From assembly GCA_004553595.1 (NCBI GenBank), contig SFKZ01000001.1, forward strand, positions 186,001 to 250,000: a stretch of DNA of 64,000 nucleotides, read 5' to 3'. This DNA comes from Methanobrevibacter ruminantium (GTDB taxonomy: Archaea > Methanobacteriota > Methanobacteria > Methanobacteriales > Methanobacteriaceae). The translations under genes were made by a program, and so were the position numbers. The notes under the pieces were generated by a model. That model was not told the origin of the DNA. It did no database searches and saw only the letters and a list, made by a program, of their open reading frames with translations. Below, piece by piece: positions 17,844-26,317 of the stretch; positions within the stretch are counted from its first letter, which is position 1, and every line of letters starts with the position of its first letter.

Positions 17844-18363
17844 TGTTTCCATTTATAAATTCCTAAAAAGCGAAGGGATAAAGACATCCCCAAAGACCAT
17901 TTTAAATTATATGGAGCACATATCAAACTCTCATTTGATCTACTGCGCCAAAAGAGAGGATGTTAAAACAAAAAACATTCTGAAGTCACAGGAAAAATAT
18001 TACGTAGTTGATTCAAGTTTCTATAACATGCTTAACTGGGAAGATGACTGGGACATGGGCAGTCTCCTTGAAAACATAGTTTATATAGAATTGCTTAGAA
18101 GGGGATATCAACTTACAATAGCTAAAGTCAATGACCTTGAAGCTGATTTCAAGTGCAGGAAAAACGAAAAAATAATCTATATACAGGTATCTGAGAGCAT
18201 CCTTGAGAAATCCACAAAGATGAGGGAACTGGAACCTTTGAAGAGAATTGATGACAATTATCCCAAATACCTCATCACAGCAGATAACATGAAGCAAAAT
18301 CTGGGAAGCTTTATCCATTTGAACATTATAGACTTCCTATTATCCGATGATGAAGAATTTTAA
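17844..18363 (+). pseudogene. C-terminal remnant of an AAA_14/DUF4143 ATPase
   Basis: From the first ATG (17911) 150 codons are open, but family similarity begins further upstream in the same frame without a start codon (IYKFLKSEGIKTSPKTILNY, about 17850-17909). The readable part is DUF4143: YCAKREDVKTKNILKSQEKYY would follow, then GSLLENIVYIELLRRGY, EADF, IYIQVSES and DNYPKYLITAD. The N-terminal AAA ATPase half, about 200 residues with Walker motifs, is absent. It is a 5'-truncated fossil next to inverted repeats and between 83-bp direct repeats, so it was probably cut by recombination. Confidence 0.8.
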
Positions 18364-18441
18364 TTCCACATTTTCTCTCTAAATGATATCTTAAGAGCAA
18401 TTTAATAGGATGATGAGGAAAGATTTTACCTTTTACCATAT

Positions 18442-18525
18442 AAAACTATATATAAATTTACTCTCCTAGTTTTAATTATTTTTAACCATATCAATATAAT
18501 TTCACAGTTTAATTATAATATTGAC
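18442..18525. repeat. 83-bp imperfect direct repeat, copy 2
   Basis: It starts AAAACTATATATAAATTT and ends TAATATTGAC, matching 17606-17688. It lies between the DUF4143 remnant and the secreted-protein gene at 18626. Confidence 0.65.
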
Positions 18526-18625
18526 CCAAAAATAAAAATTACGAAATAAAAGCAATATTGACATGAACCTATTAAAAAAAGTTTTAACTAAAAGAAAAAA
18601 AGAAAAAAAATAAAAAATATTTGAA

Positions 18626-19111
18626 TCAGTCATCCACATTTACAATATTGCCAATCATGTCGGTTACTGTATTGTTCAAAGGATCAATGTCCCCTTCATC
18701 GGCTGGATAGAGATAAACAACAAACAGATCATCATCCTCATCCACATCTACAACATCATCGCAAAAATATAGAACTCCGTGGGATTTTCCTTGGGTGAGA
18801 TTTATTGCATCTATATTGAAAATGTCGCTTGTGAAGTTTGCCATTGATTCGTTGTCAAATTTGTACCCTTCCCTTTCAAGGTTTGCCTTGAACTGGTCGG
18901 CGGTCATTGCATCATCTGGAACAGACAAGTCGATGGAATGATCATCATCCATTGCCAAACTGATAAAATGCTCAGTGCTGTTTACAATGGTGAAATTGTC
19001 TGGCACTGTAAATTTAAAATCCTCAATGATGGCTTCGTCAGCTGAAATGGCTGCAATGCTAGAAGCGACCATTAGAATCATTAAGCCTAGTAACAAATGC
19101 TTGAATTTCAT
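18626..19111 (-). CDS. small secreted protein, family member 2
   Basis: The 161 residues start with a clear signal peptide (MKFKHLLLGLMILMVASS then AISA). The rest is an acidic domain that follows the same plan as the gene at 19229: FKFTVPDNFTIV against YTFDIPDGYQV, then a DDDHSIDLSV strand. It has lost the first of the two Cys seen in its paralogues and keeps YFCDD. The acid-rich C terminus and NxT/S sites suggest an extracellular location. The function is unknown. Confidence 0.7.
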   Translation of the reverse strand: MKFKHLLLGLMILMVASSIAAISADEAIIEDFKFTVPDNFTIVNSTEHFISLAMDDDHSIDLSVPDDAMTADQFKANLEREGYKFDNESMANFTSDIFNIDAINLTQGKSHGVLYFCDDVVDVDEDDDLFVVYLYPADEGDIDPLNNTVTDMIGNIVNVDD

Positions 19112-19228
19112 ACAATCACCTAATTTAATATATTCAAAATCTAGACTATAAAATTTTTCTTAATCAAATTTAGACTGAACCTAGAAAAATGAAAAGAAAA
19201 AAAAGAAAAAAAGAGAATAAGAATCAAC

Positions 19229-19690
19229 TTATTCTAAAGAATCAACAACTTGTCTTCCTGGATTGTCATCTGGAGCTGGAAGCTCTTCAGATGTTGGAAC
19301 TGCATTAGCAACTAAAACAGGAGTCCCTTTTCCATCATCACAAATGTACAAGTATCCTTGAATGTCCATGTAAGTGAAAGTGGATTGATTCACATCAAAA
19401 CTTCTTGATTGGAAAGTCTGTTCATCTGCAAATTCACATCCTTGGGAATCAAGAAGTGATTTGAAAATATCAAGATCTCCTGCATCTTCAAGAGCATAGA
19501 CAATTACTGAATGATTATCATCCGCTTGCATGGTGAGCATATTGTCTGCCTTATCTGCAACTTGATATCCATCTGGAATGTCAAAAGTGTAATCCCCTAA
19601 GGAAGCATAGTCATCTGCAGCTGCAATAGCTGTCATGCTTCCTGCCAATATCAAAAGCATTAATCCTAAAAACAAGTATTTAAATCTCAT
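19229..19690 (-). CDS. small secreted protein, family member 3
   Basis: This is the intact reference member: 153 residues, signal peptide MRFKYLFLGLMLLILAGSM followed by AIAAADD, then DYTFDIPDGYQV. Two Cys (GCEF and YICDDG) lie about 40 residues apart, fitting a disulfide outside the cell. The end (TSEELPAPDDNPGRQVVDSLE) closely matches member 1. AGGTGAT gives a good ribosome binding site. Three tandem copies in one orientation point to local duplication. No enzymatic motif was seen. Confidence 0.75.
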   Translation of the reverse strand: MRFKYLFLGLMLLILAGSMTAIAAADDYASLGDYTFDIPDGYQVADKADNMLTMQADDNHSVIVYALEDAGDLDIFKSLLDSQGCEFADEQTFQSRSFDVNQSTFTYMDIQGYLYICDDGKGTPVLVANAVPTSEELPAPDDNPGRQVVDSLE

Positions 19691-20135
19691 TTTATCACCT
19701 AATAATAGTTCTTTTAAATGCTTATTTAAATTTTTTCAAATGATTTGATGACTTTAAAAAGCCCAGATAATTGTTAAACTATCCATTACAAATAGTAAAC
19801 CACTTTTTTCAATGAACAAAGCTTATATAAGATTAAATTCATAATATAACTAATTAATCATCCTTTAATAAGCAATTAAATAGAGATGATACAATGAAAG
19901 TCATTGAAGAAACGAAGACTAATAAATCTGTCTTCTTAATGTATTCCAAATTGATGTAAACCTGTAAAATTATTTCATTCTTGTTATAATTTATTAAAAT
20001 CTTTAAAAAATTATATAAAAGTTGTAAATTTCAATTTAACTATTAAAATATAATTAAAATACTAATTAAAAGCATTTAAATAAGATAAAATTCAAAATAA
20101 ACATAAATATTAGTTTATGGAGGATTTTAAATTAT
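19691..20135. other. divergent intergenic region with a possible 21-codon ORF
   Basis: The region holds promoters for the flanking divergent genes. A short ORF at 19894-19959 (MKVIEETKTNKSVFLMYSKL and one more Met) follows a GAGATGA site; it may be a gene remnant or a leader peptide and I cannot support it further. A GAAGAC/GTCTTC inverted repeat lies inside it. Confidence 0.35.
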
Positions 20136-20975
20136 ATGCATGAAGAAAAAAATACAGGAGATAAAGACAAAATAGAAGATAAATATTTCAAGCAAAGCAT
20201 TCCTGGATTAAATCGATTATTGAATGTACTTGGCATACCTGGGGAAATTGTTAAAATTCTTCCAAATGAATATCAAAATTATAGAGATGAAACCAAAACA
20301 ATGGATCTGGTATTTGATTTGAAATCAAAGGAAACCTTAAATCTAGAATTTAAATCAACATATGTCAAAAAAGAGGATATAGAAAAATCTCTAGATTATG
20401 CAACATATCTTAGAATAAAATACAGAAAGAAAACAAACAGCTACTTCATCAGCACAGTACAGAAGAAAAATAACGAATACGAAGATGAGTGGCATAACGA
20501 AAACAAGTATAAAATTCCATTAAAGACTTTTAAGGAATTCAGTGGAGAAGAGCATCTGGAAAATTTAAAAAATCTATTGGAAAAGGGTGGAATAGATGAT
20601 GAAACCCAGGAACTTAATGATCTATTGCTGATTCCATTTATGGAATCGGACAAATCACCTAAGGAATTGATTGTTGAATGCATTACATTAGCAAATCAGA
20701 TAAGAACTGTAAACAGAGACAAATTAAATGACATTAAAAATTTATTATTGTTTCTAGCTACCAAATATACTGATACGGATGAAGAATTTGATGAAATAGA
20801 GAGGTTGGTGAAAATGGAAGGCGGAATGATACAAAACACAGTAAAACAAATGAAAAGAATATATGGAGAAAAAGGGATAGATAGTGTTGCAATAGAACTT
20901 GAAAAAATCGGAATAGAATCAGAACTTATAGAAAAAGTAACAGATAAAGCAAAAAAAGAAATACAAAAGCAATGA
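20136..20975 (+). CDS. predicted PD-(D/E)XK-like nuclease, lineage-specific
   Basis: The 279 residues contain TMDLVFDLKSKETLNLEFK (about 55-73). D57, E71 and K73 fit the D-x(n)-E-x-K active site, and a helix (DIEKSLDYATYLRIKYR) follows, as in restriction-type folds. The rest is charged and helical with no clear family match. A shorter, frameshifted copy lies 440 bp downstream, so this is an expanding lineage-specific family. GGAGG precedes the ATG. It may be a Rpn-like or mobile-element-related nuclease, or an orphan effector; this is uncertain. Confidence 0.55.
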   Translation: MHEEKNTGDKDKIEDKYFKQSIPGLNRLLNVLGIPGEIVKILPNEYQNYRDETKTMDLVFDLKSKETLNLEFKSTYVKKEDIEKSLDYATYLRIKYRKKTNSYFISTVQKKNNEYEDEWHNENKYKIPLKTFKEFSGEEHLENLKNLLEKGGIDDETQELNDLLLIPFMESDKSPKELIVECITLANQIRTVNRDKLNDIKNLLLFLATKYTDTDEEFDEIERLVKMEGGMIQNTVKQMKRIYGEKGIDSVAIELEKIGIESELIEKVTDKAKKEIQKQ

Positions 20976-21416
20976 AAAAAGAAATTAATATGATTAAAAT
21001 AATAAAATGATTGAGATTTAAAGACTTGAGAAGAAATTACTTTTTAGGAGATTGCATTATTTTAATCATATCGTGTTTTTAGTGTGTGTTATGATTTGCG
21101 TTTTAAGAGCGATAAAACTATGTCTATAGCAATAAAATTGCATATTAAGGAGGGTATGTTTTTAAAAAAAAAGAAATTTTAGAAATGATTAAAATTTCTT
21201 CTTTAGAAAAAATATAACGATTGTTATATTTTTCTATACTATAATATAACAATTGTTATATTTAAATGTTTCGATAAATTAATTTCATTTTGAAAAATTA
21301 TTTTAATTTCGTTAAAATATTAAAAAACAATTAAAATCCAATATTTAAAAAAACTAATCCATTTAAATAACATAAACTTTAAACTGGGGTTATTTATAGA
21401 TTATCTTGGCGAAAAA
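20976..21416. other. intergenic region with two 20-bp palindromes
   Basis: No gene was seen. A perfect palindrome AATATAACAATTGTTATATT (21243-21262) and a one-mismatch copy (21211-21230) lie 32 bp apart, about three helical turns. They sit upstream of the decayed nuclease copy and are operator-like. Confidence 0.55.
21211..21262. promoter_or_regulatory. paired palindromic operator candidate
   Basis: Two 20-bp palindromes, AATATAACGATTGTTATATT and AATATAACAATTGTTATATT, are centred 32 bp apart, which suits a pair of dimeric repressors on one face of the helix. The gene they would control (21417 onward) is now broken. Confidence 0.5.
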
Positions 21417-21860
21417 ATGAAAAATAATGAAAAAACAGATTTAGAAAAAACTAAAAGACAAGTACTTTTGCCTTCTATATCCTGGAATAAACACCATTCT
21501 TGAAAATTTGGATTTCCATATAAAATAGTGAGACCATGTCCAACCAAAATCGTAACATATGATGGAAAGGAAAGAAGGGCAGATTTCTTTGGGCAATTGG
21601 ACAATGAGGACATAATTAGTTTAGAGGCACACTCAACTGCAATAAGAAAGGAAGATAAGGAAAAATTTTTTGACTATGCATGTTATATGAGCACTAAATA
21701 TAGAAGAAAAGTCCACACATTAGTCCTTAGCACTCATTATAATGACAATGATGAGCTTATATTCAATTGGCACAATAATGACGGGTTTACTATACCTTAT
21801 AAATCGTTTAAGACCTTGGATGGTGATAAAACTATAAATAATATAAGTATGAAAAACTAA
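21417..21860 (+). pseudogene. decayed tandem copy of the PD-(D/E)XK-like gene
   Basis: Three frames must be joined to recover the paralogue. It starts at ATG 21417 (MKNNEKTDLEKTKRQVLLPS), shifts to PGINTILENL near 21480 and shifts again to GFPYKIVRPCP near 21515. It then runs open to 21860 with DEDIISLE-type sequence aligned to the active gene. The catalytic EFK of the paralogue is EAH here, so the Lys is lost. The C-terminal third (after about residue 150) is missing. Two frameshifts, truncation and a dead active site make it a pseudogene. Confidence 0.85.
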
Positions 21861-21970
21861 AACAACAATGCTCAAAATAAATCTGAAAATAAGATCTTGA
21901 AAAAAATGTAAAAAAATATAAAAAAACAGTAAAAAGTAAAATGCTTATCACTAAATAATAGTGATAAGAA

Positions 21971-22013
21971 TTTTGGTCCAGGTTTTGCGCTCCGAAGGAG
22001 CGGAAAAGCTGGG
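21971..22013 (-). repeat. 3' hairpin element, copy 5 (minus strand)
   Basis: Reading from the histone stop codon, one A is followed by CCCAGC, TTTT, CGCTCC-TTC-GGAGCG, AAAAC, CTGG, ACCAAAA. The outer arms are CCAG/CTGG, compensatory to the CAAG/CTTG of copies 1-3. It begins one base after the histone stop. Confidence 0.8.
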
Positions 22014-22014
22014 T

Positions 22015-22218
22015 CTATAATTCGCTAATAGCTAATTCGATGTCTTCAGCTTTAACGGTTTTACGTTTTGCTAATTCTGCGAATTTAATAGCTTTTTTAG
22101 CAATTTTAGCAACTTGTGCTTCTACGTAAGCGTTTAATTCTTTTTTAGCGTCTTCGCTTACTCTTTCAGCACCAGCATCTTTAATGATTCTTCCGATAGG
22201 AGCTACAGGAATTGCCAT
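22015..22218 (-). CDS. archaeal histone
   Basis: A 67-residue histone-fold protein starting MAIPVAPIGRIIKDAGAERV, as in the HMf/HMt family. The family's loop (KRKTVKAEDIELAISEL at the end) is intact. Histones wrap archaeal DNA as dimers and larger stacks. I chose the ATG at 22218 because GGAG lies ten bases upstream; an earlier in-frame ATG at 22227 is too close to that site. A strong TATA box lies about 150 bp upstream, giving a long leader. A 3' hairpin element follows the stop. Confidence 0.96.
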   Translation of the reverse strand: MAIPVAPIGRIIKDAGAERVSEDAKKELNAYVEAQVAKIAKKAIKFAELAKRKTVKAEDIELAISEL

Positions 22219-22709
22219 AAATATCATTCTCCATAATTTTATTTTAAAAAACTATACTTATTACTAATGCAATAATTAGTGTAAACTTATTCAGACTTCA
22301 TATTTTTAAAAAATACTAGCTAAACAAGCTTTTTTTCATAAGTACAATATTACTTATAATTTACTAGTATATAAAGGTTTCTAAAAAATAACCCTTATAA
22401 CGCCTTTAATTAACAAAATATGATATATTAGGATATAGAATTTGAATTCAGTAATTGTAATGATTTATAATTAAAAATCATTAACTATATATACAACAAA
22501 TAAAATTCTAGCAATTCATATAGCATATAAAAAATTAGTTTTTAAAAATTGAAACTAAACAAAAGTAAAATTTATTATTTCAACACATTACAAACTATGG
22601 AAAAACATTAGAAATTTTCAAAATTCAAACATATTGAAAAATTGATTAATATTATATAGAAATAAAACTAAAATAATTGTAGATAAAAAATAATTAAATG
22701 GATGAAATC
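22219..22709. other. histone-hisG divergent intergenic region
   Basis: A gene-free, AT-rich region. It holds the histone promoter (22364-22381, minus strand) and an ATAAGTA/TACTTAT inverted repeat at about 22339-22357 inside the probable histone leader. The hisG promoter is not distinct. Confidence 0.5.
22364..22381 (-). promoter_or_regulatory. strong BRE/TATA promoter for the histone gene
   Basis: On the minus strand the sequence is GAAACCTTTATATACTAG, a near-ideal archaeal BRE plus TATA box. A start site about 25 bp on would leave a leader of roughly 120 nt before the histone ATG, unusually long for an archaeal mRNA. Confidence 0.65.
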
Positions 22710-23573
22710 ATGAAACTTAAAATTGCAGTGCCGTCAAAGGGCAGAATCAGTGATCCTGCAGTAAGAATCTTGGAGAAGGCAGGGCTTGGCCTCAAGGACA
22801 GCACAAACAGAAAATTATTCTCACAAACTTACAACGAAGATATAGACGTGATGTTTGCACGTGCTGCAGACATACCGGAATTTGTGGATGAAGGAATCTG
22901 TGACATGGGAATCACAGGATACGACCTCATAGAGGAAAACGATGCAGATGTTGAAATCCTCATTGACCTTAACTTCGGTGCAACCAAGCTTGTATTGGCT
23001 TCCCCTGATGACAGTGAAATAGAAACAAAGGAAGACCTAAAAGACGGAATGACAATAGCTACAGAGTTCCCAAACCTTACAAGGAAATACTTGGATGAAA
23101 ACAATCTAGAAATCAAGATCGTAAAGCTTACAGGATCAACTGAAATAGCTCCATTCATTGGAATAGCTGATGCAATCACAGACCTTACAAGCACAGGAAC
23201 CACACTCAACATGAACCATTTGAAGATTGTTGATACAATCCTTGAAAGCTCAATCAAATTAATTGCAAACAAGAAGTCATTTGAAGAGAAGAAAGACCTT
23301 GTGGAAGCTGTAAGCACTTCCATTCAAGGTGTGCTTGAAGCTGGAAGAAAAAAATTGCTTATGATGAATGTGGCTAAAAAGGATCTATGTGAAGTTCAAA
23401 AGGTCATGCCCGCAATGAGCGGACCAACCGTATCTGAAGTGTTATCAAAAGAGGAAACAATGGCAGTTCAGGCAGTGGTTGGAGAGGATGAAGTGTTCGA
23501 GCTTGTAAACAAGCTTAGAAATGCAGGTGCACGTGACATTTTAGTCGTTCCAATAGAAAGAATCATTCAATAA
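22710..23573 (+). CDS. hisG: ATP phosphoribosyltransferase, long form
   Basis: HisG performs the first step of histidine synthesis, joining ATP and PRPP. The chain (287 residues from the chosen ATG) begins KIAVPSKGRISDPAVRILE and contains the PRPP loop DLTSTGTTLNMN (about 168-179). The last 75 residues form the ACT-like regulatory domain that binds histidine, so it is the long, HisZ-independent form. I prefer the ATG at 22710, where GGATGA sits just upstream, over 22698. It probably leads an operon with the FAH gene 14 bp on. Confidence 0.94.
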   Translation: MKLKIAVPSKGRISDPAVRILEKAGLGLKDSTNRKLFSQTYNEDIDVMFARAADIPEFVDEGICDMGITGYDLIEENDADVEILIDLNFGATKLVLASPDDSEIETKEDLKDGMTIATEFPNLTRKYLDENNLEIKIVKLTGSTEIAPFIGIADAITDLTSTGTTLNMNHLKIVDTILESSIKLIANKKSFEEKKDLVEAVSTSIQGVLEAGRKKLLMMNVAKKDLCEVQKVMPAMSGPTVSEVLSKEETMAVQAVVGEDEVFELVNKLRNAGARDILVVPIERIIQ

Positions 23574-23587
23574 ATTATTGTGGTTAA

Positions 23588-24394
23588 ATGAAATTCCTAA
23601 GATTCAAGAACAAGGCGGATAGTCTAAACAATGACTTAAAAACCAAATCAGGTTTCCTAGACGATGAAGGCAAAGTCATCGAACTGAAGGGAGACATTCT
23701 AGACTATTTCAATAAGGACATAAAATCAATTTTAGACAATATGGTATCCTCACACAGTTTAGATGACATTGAAATACTGTCTCCAACTGAACCATCCAAG
23801 ATAGTCTGCATTGGCCTCAATTACAAGGATCATGCTAAGGAATTGAATCTGGACTTGCCGGAAAGTCCAGTGATTTTCATCAAGCCATCAACAACAATAA
23901 ACAGAACAGACAACATAATCCTCTATCCGAAAGTCTCCAAGCAAATAGATTATGAAGGAGAGCTTGCTGTTGTAATTGGAAAGGAAACCAAGCAAGTAAG
24001 CGTTGAAGAAGCAGATGAATACATATTCGGATACACAATAATAAATGACGTTACAGCAAGGGACTTCACCCTTGGAGACGGCCAATGGACAAGAGGAAAA
24101 AGCTGTGACGGATTCGCTCCAATGGGGCCATATATTGAAACATCACTTGACCCACTGAATCAAAACATCATAACCAAGGTAAATGGTAAAACAAGGCAAA
24201 ACTCAAACACTTCACAAATGATATTCTCTCCGCAAGAAATCATATCCTATCTAAGCGAGACCATGACATTGAATGGAGGAGATGTAATAGCTACAGGAAC
24301 ACCCCCTGGAGTAGGGCCAATGGATGCAGATTCAATTGTTGAAGTGTCCATTGAGGATATAGGAACATTAAAGAACTATCTAATCAAGGAATAG
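23588..24394 (+). CDS. fumarylacetoacetate hydrolase family protein
   Basis: The 268-residue protein has the FAH fold. IVCIGLNYKDHAKEL opens the domain, the metal ligands are in YEGELAVVIGK (E-x-E) with the Asp in NDVTARD, and GKSCDGFAPMGP and GTPPGVGPM complete it. Family members hydrolyse or isomerise acylpyruvates, or decarboxylate oxaloacetate; the substrate here is unknown. A role in metabolite repair is plausible. The N-terminal 75 residues form the usual small lead domain. It lies between hisG and pyrB in the same direction. Confidence 0.88.
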   Translation: MKFLRFKNKADSLNNDLKTKSGFLDDEGKVIELKGDILDYFNKDIKSILDNMVSSHSLDDIEILSPTEPSKIVCIGLNYKDHAKELNLDLPESPVIFIKPSTTINRTDNIILYPKVSKQIDYEGELAVVIGKETKQVSVEEADEYIFGYTIINDVTARDFTLGDGQWTRGKSCDGFAPMGPYIETSLDPLNQNIITKVNGKTRQNSNTSQMIFSPQEIISYLSETMTLNGGDVIATGTPPGVGPMDADSIVEVSIEDIGTLKNYLIKE

Positions 24395-24445
24395 ATAAGT
24401 TATTATAATATTAATAAAAGAATAATAATTGAATGAGGTGGAAAA

Positions 24446-24589
24446 ATGATATTTGAACTTATAATTATTGCAATCATATTAATGATCATCTTTGGTATCC
24501 TAAAATGGATGGTGAAAATCGGCATTAGAATATTCTCTATAGGAGTTGTCTTATTCATCATTCTCATATTATTAGGAATACTATTATAA
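24446..24589 (+). CDS. 47-residue double-span membrane protein
   Basis: A small ORF begins with ATG after a good GAGGTGG site. The 47 residues form two hydrophobic helices (FELIIIAIILMIIFGIL and IFSIGVVLFIILILLGILL) joined by a short basic turn (KWMVKIGIR). This is a hairpin membrane protein of unknown role. It sits between FAH and pyrB in the same orientation and is probably co-transcribed. Confidence 0.6.
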   Translation: MIFELIIIAIILMIIFGILKWMVKIGIRIFSIGVVLFIILILLGILL

Positions 24590-24618
24590 AACCATTAAAA
24601 TACAAATGCAGACTTGTG

Positions 24619-24631
24619 TTTCAAGTGTAAA
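24619..24631 (-). other. exact mini-ORB-like 13-mer in the pyrB leader
   Basis: TTTACACTTGAAA on the minus strand is identical to the site at 52068 in the probable origin. As I recall it, this is the Methanothermobacter Cdc6-binding mini-ORB. It lies 21 bp upstream of the pyrB start codon and overlaps a small ACTTG/CAAGT hairpin. Confidence 0.6.
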
Positions 24632-24651
24632 AATCTAAGGAGCGTAATACT

Positions 24652-25575
24652 ATATTTGGCCATGAAAACCTTATTTCATTAAAGGATTTTGAAAAGGATG
24701 AAATTGAATTCATCTTAGATGAAGCAAGCAAACTTGAAGATGTTGCTAAATCAAAGAAGTTATCCAGAGAGCTTGAAGGAAAAATATTAGGACTCTTATT
24801 CTACGAGCCTTCAACAAGAACAAGACTTTCCTTTGAAACTTCCATGAAAAGGCTTGGAGGGGAATGCATTGAGCTTGGAGACGCTTCCAACAGTTCAGTT
24901 GCTAAAGGGGAAAGCATTGCTGATACAGCAAAGATGTTTGAATCATACTGTGATGCAATTGTAATAAGACACGACCTTGAAGGAGTGTCACGTTTCCTAT
25001 CAGATATCGTGGATGTTCCAATCATTAATGCAGGAGATGGTGCAGGCCAACACCCAACCCAGACATTATTGGATCTTTACACAATCAAAAAGCACTTCGG
25101 AAAAATAGACGGATTGAACATAGCGCTTCTTGGAGACTTAAAATACGGCCGTACCGTACATTCCCTATCATACGCTTTAGGAATGTATGATGTGGAAATG
25201 ACATTTGTCTCACCGGACCAGCTAAAGATGCCTAAGGAAACATTGCATGACCTTGAAGAGAACAATATCAAGTTCAAGGAAACTAATAACCTTAAGGACG
25301 TAATTGATGATGTTGATGTTCTCTATGTCACAAGAATCCAAAAGGAAAGATTCCCAGACGAAGAGGAATACGAGGAAATCAAGGGAGCTTACCTAATCAA
25401 TAAGGAATTGCTTGAAGGAAAGGACCTTATCGTCATGCACCCGCTTCCAAGAATAGATGAGATTGCATATGATGTTGACGATACAAAGTACAACAAGTAC
25501 TTTGAACAGGCTGCAAATGCAATTCCAGTAAGAATGGCTATCTTAAGAAACTTGATTACTCATAGGTATGAGTAA
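24652..25575 (+). CDS. pyrB: aspartate carbamoyltransferase catalytic subunit (apparent AUA start)
   Basis: PyrB makes N-carbamoyl-aspartate for pyrimidine synthesis. The 307-residue frame contains YEPSTRTRLSFE (carbamoyl phosphate site, about residues 46-57), GDGAGQHPTQTLLDL and HPLPR. The first ATG in frame (24844) would remove the first 64 residues, including the essential STRTR. Upstream, family sequence FGHENLISLKDFEKD begins right after ATA 24652-24654, which AAGGAG (24637-24642) precedes by nine bases. No ATG, GTG or TTG occurs between the upstream in-frame TAA and that point. So translation seems to start at AUA. Confidence 0.85.
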   Translation: MFGHENLISLKDFEKDEIEFILDEASKLEDVAKSKKLSRELEGKILGLLFYEPSTRTRLSFETSMKRLGGECIELGDASNSSVAKGESIADTAKMFESYCDAIVIRHDLEGVSRFLSDIVDVPIINAGDGAGQHPTQTLLDLYTIKKHFGKIDGLNIALLGDLKYGRTVHSLSYALGMYDVEMTFVSPDQLKMPKETLHDLEENNIKFKETNNLKDVIDDVDVLYVTRIQKERFPDEEEYEEIKGAYLINKELLEGKDLIVMHPLPRIDEIAYDVDDTKYNKYFEQAANAIPVRMAILRNLITHRYE

Positions 25576-25947
25576 TTACCTTTTACTTTTTTTATTTAAA
25601 TTATTCAATAATATAATAATTTCATTATAGATTTCTTCACTGACACCTACATTTTTCATATAGAATTTGCTATCATAATCAGCGTAATTCCTAAATCTTC
25701 TAATTTTTCTCAAGTTTTCACCTAAGGCTTTCTCATCACCATAAGATTTTTCCAATTCATTTATTAGAAATGAATGAGAACAATTGGAAGGAACTGTTTT
25801 TTGATATTTATCTTCATAATAATTCTTCACTAAGCCAAAAGCTGCATAATAAAAACGGCCTACAGCAGAACGTTGATACTCTTCCTTTTTGGAAATATTT
25901 TTCATACATCTTCCAACATCATAAAATTTATCCCAAGTGAAAGTCAA
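25576..25947 (-). CDS. HEPN domain protein
   Basis: A 123-residue helical protein of the HEPN superfamily (COG1895-like). The signature RKIRRFRNYADYD (about residues 81-93) carries the R-N-x-ADY variant of the RNase motif, and RFYYAAFGLVKNYY forms the family's first core helix. HEPN proteins are often RNases of toxin modules or abortive infection systems. Its ATG overlaps the stop of the upstream partner by four bases (ATGA), so the two are translationally coupled. No nucleotidyltransferase antitoxin is present. Confidence 0.75.
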   Translation of the reverse strand: MTFTWDKFYDVGRCMKNISKKEEYQRSAVGRFYYAAFGLVKNYYEDKYQKTVPSNCSHSFLINELEKSYGDEKALGENLRKIRRFRNYADYDSKFYMKNVGVSEEIYNEIIILLNNLNKKSKR

Positions 25948-26288
25948 AACAATACCTCCACTAATAGCAAACGCTTTACCTTGCAGTTAGAGACTTTCAA
26001 GCCATCTATTTCCCTTTCTAAATCATGCAACTTTTTACGATTGGTTTTGAATTCCTTTTCATCACCATGAATGCATAGCATCAAATCTTCCAAATCCTTT
26101 ATTTCAGGATCTGTTGCATATGATAATGAATAGAAATAATCTGGAAAATAAGATTCAAGCAAAGGATAGACTTTCTCAATTAACTCCAATAACCCAGTAT
26201 TGGAACGAATAAAATCAATAATCTCTTTTTGATTGATTAATTTAAAATTATCTAATATGCAATCTCTTTTATTTTCTTCAATTAACAT
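25944..26288 (-). CDS. HEPN-associated partner protein, unknown family
   Basis: A 114-residue acidic protein (DNFKLINQKEIIDFI, then YFPDYFYSLSYATDPEIKDL, then a coiled-coil-like KKLHDLEREIDGLKV). No known family was recognised. It overlaps the HEPN gene by 4 bp and precedes it, the usual place of an antitoxin or sensor. A frameshifted paralogue sits immediately upstream, so the partner gene is under turnover. Antitoxin is the natural guess but is inference only. Confidence 0.6.
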   Translation of the reverse strand: MLIEENKRDCILDNFKLINQKEIIDFIRSNTGLLELIEKVYPLLESYFPDYFYSLSYATDPEIKDLEDLMLCIHGDEKEFKTNRKKLHDLEREIDGLKVSNCKVKRLLLVEVLF

Positions 26289-26317
26289 ACTATCACTTGT
26301 ATCAAATCATATATCAA

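Noticed and set aside
24844..24846. First ATG of the pyrB frame as start codon
   Set aside because: It would remove the essential STRTR carbamoyl phosphate motif and 64 conserved residues.
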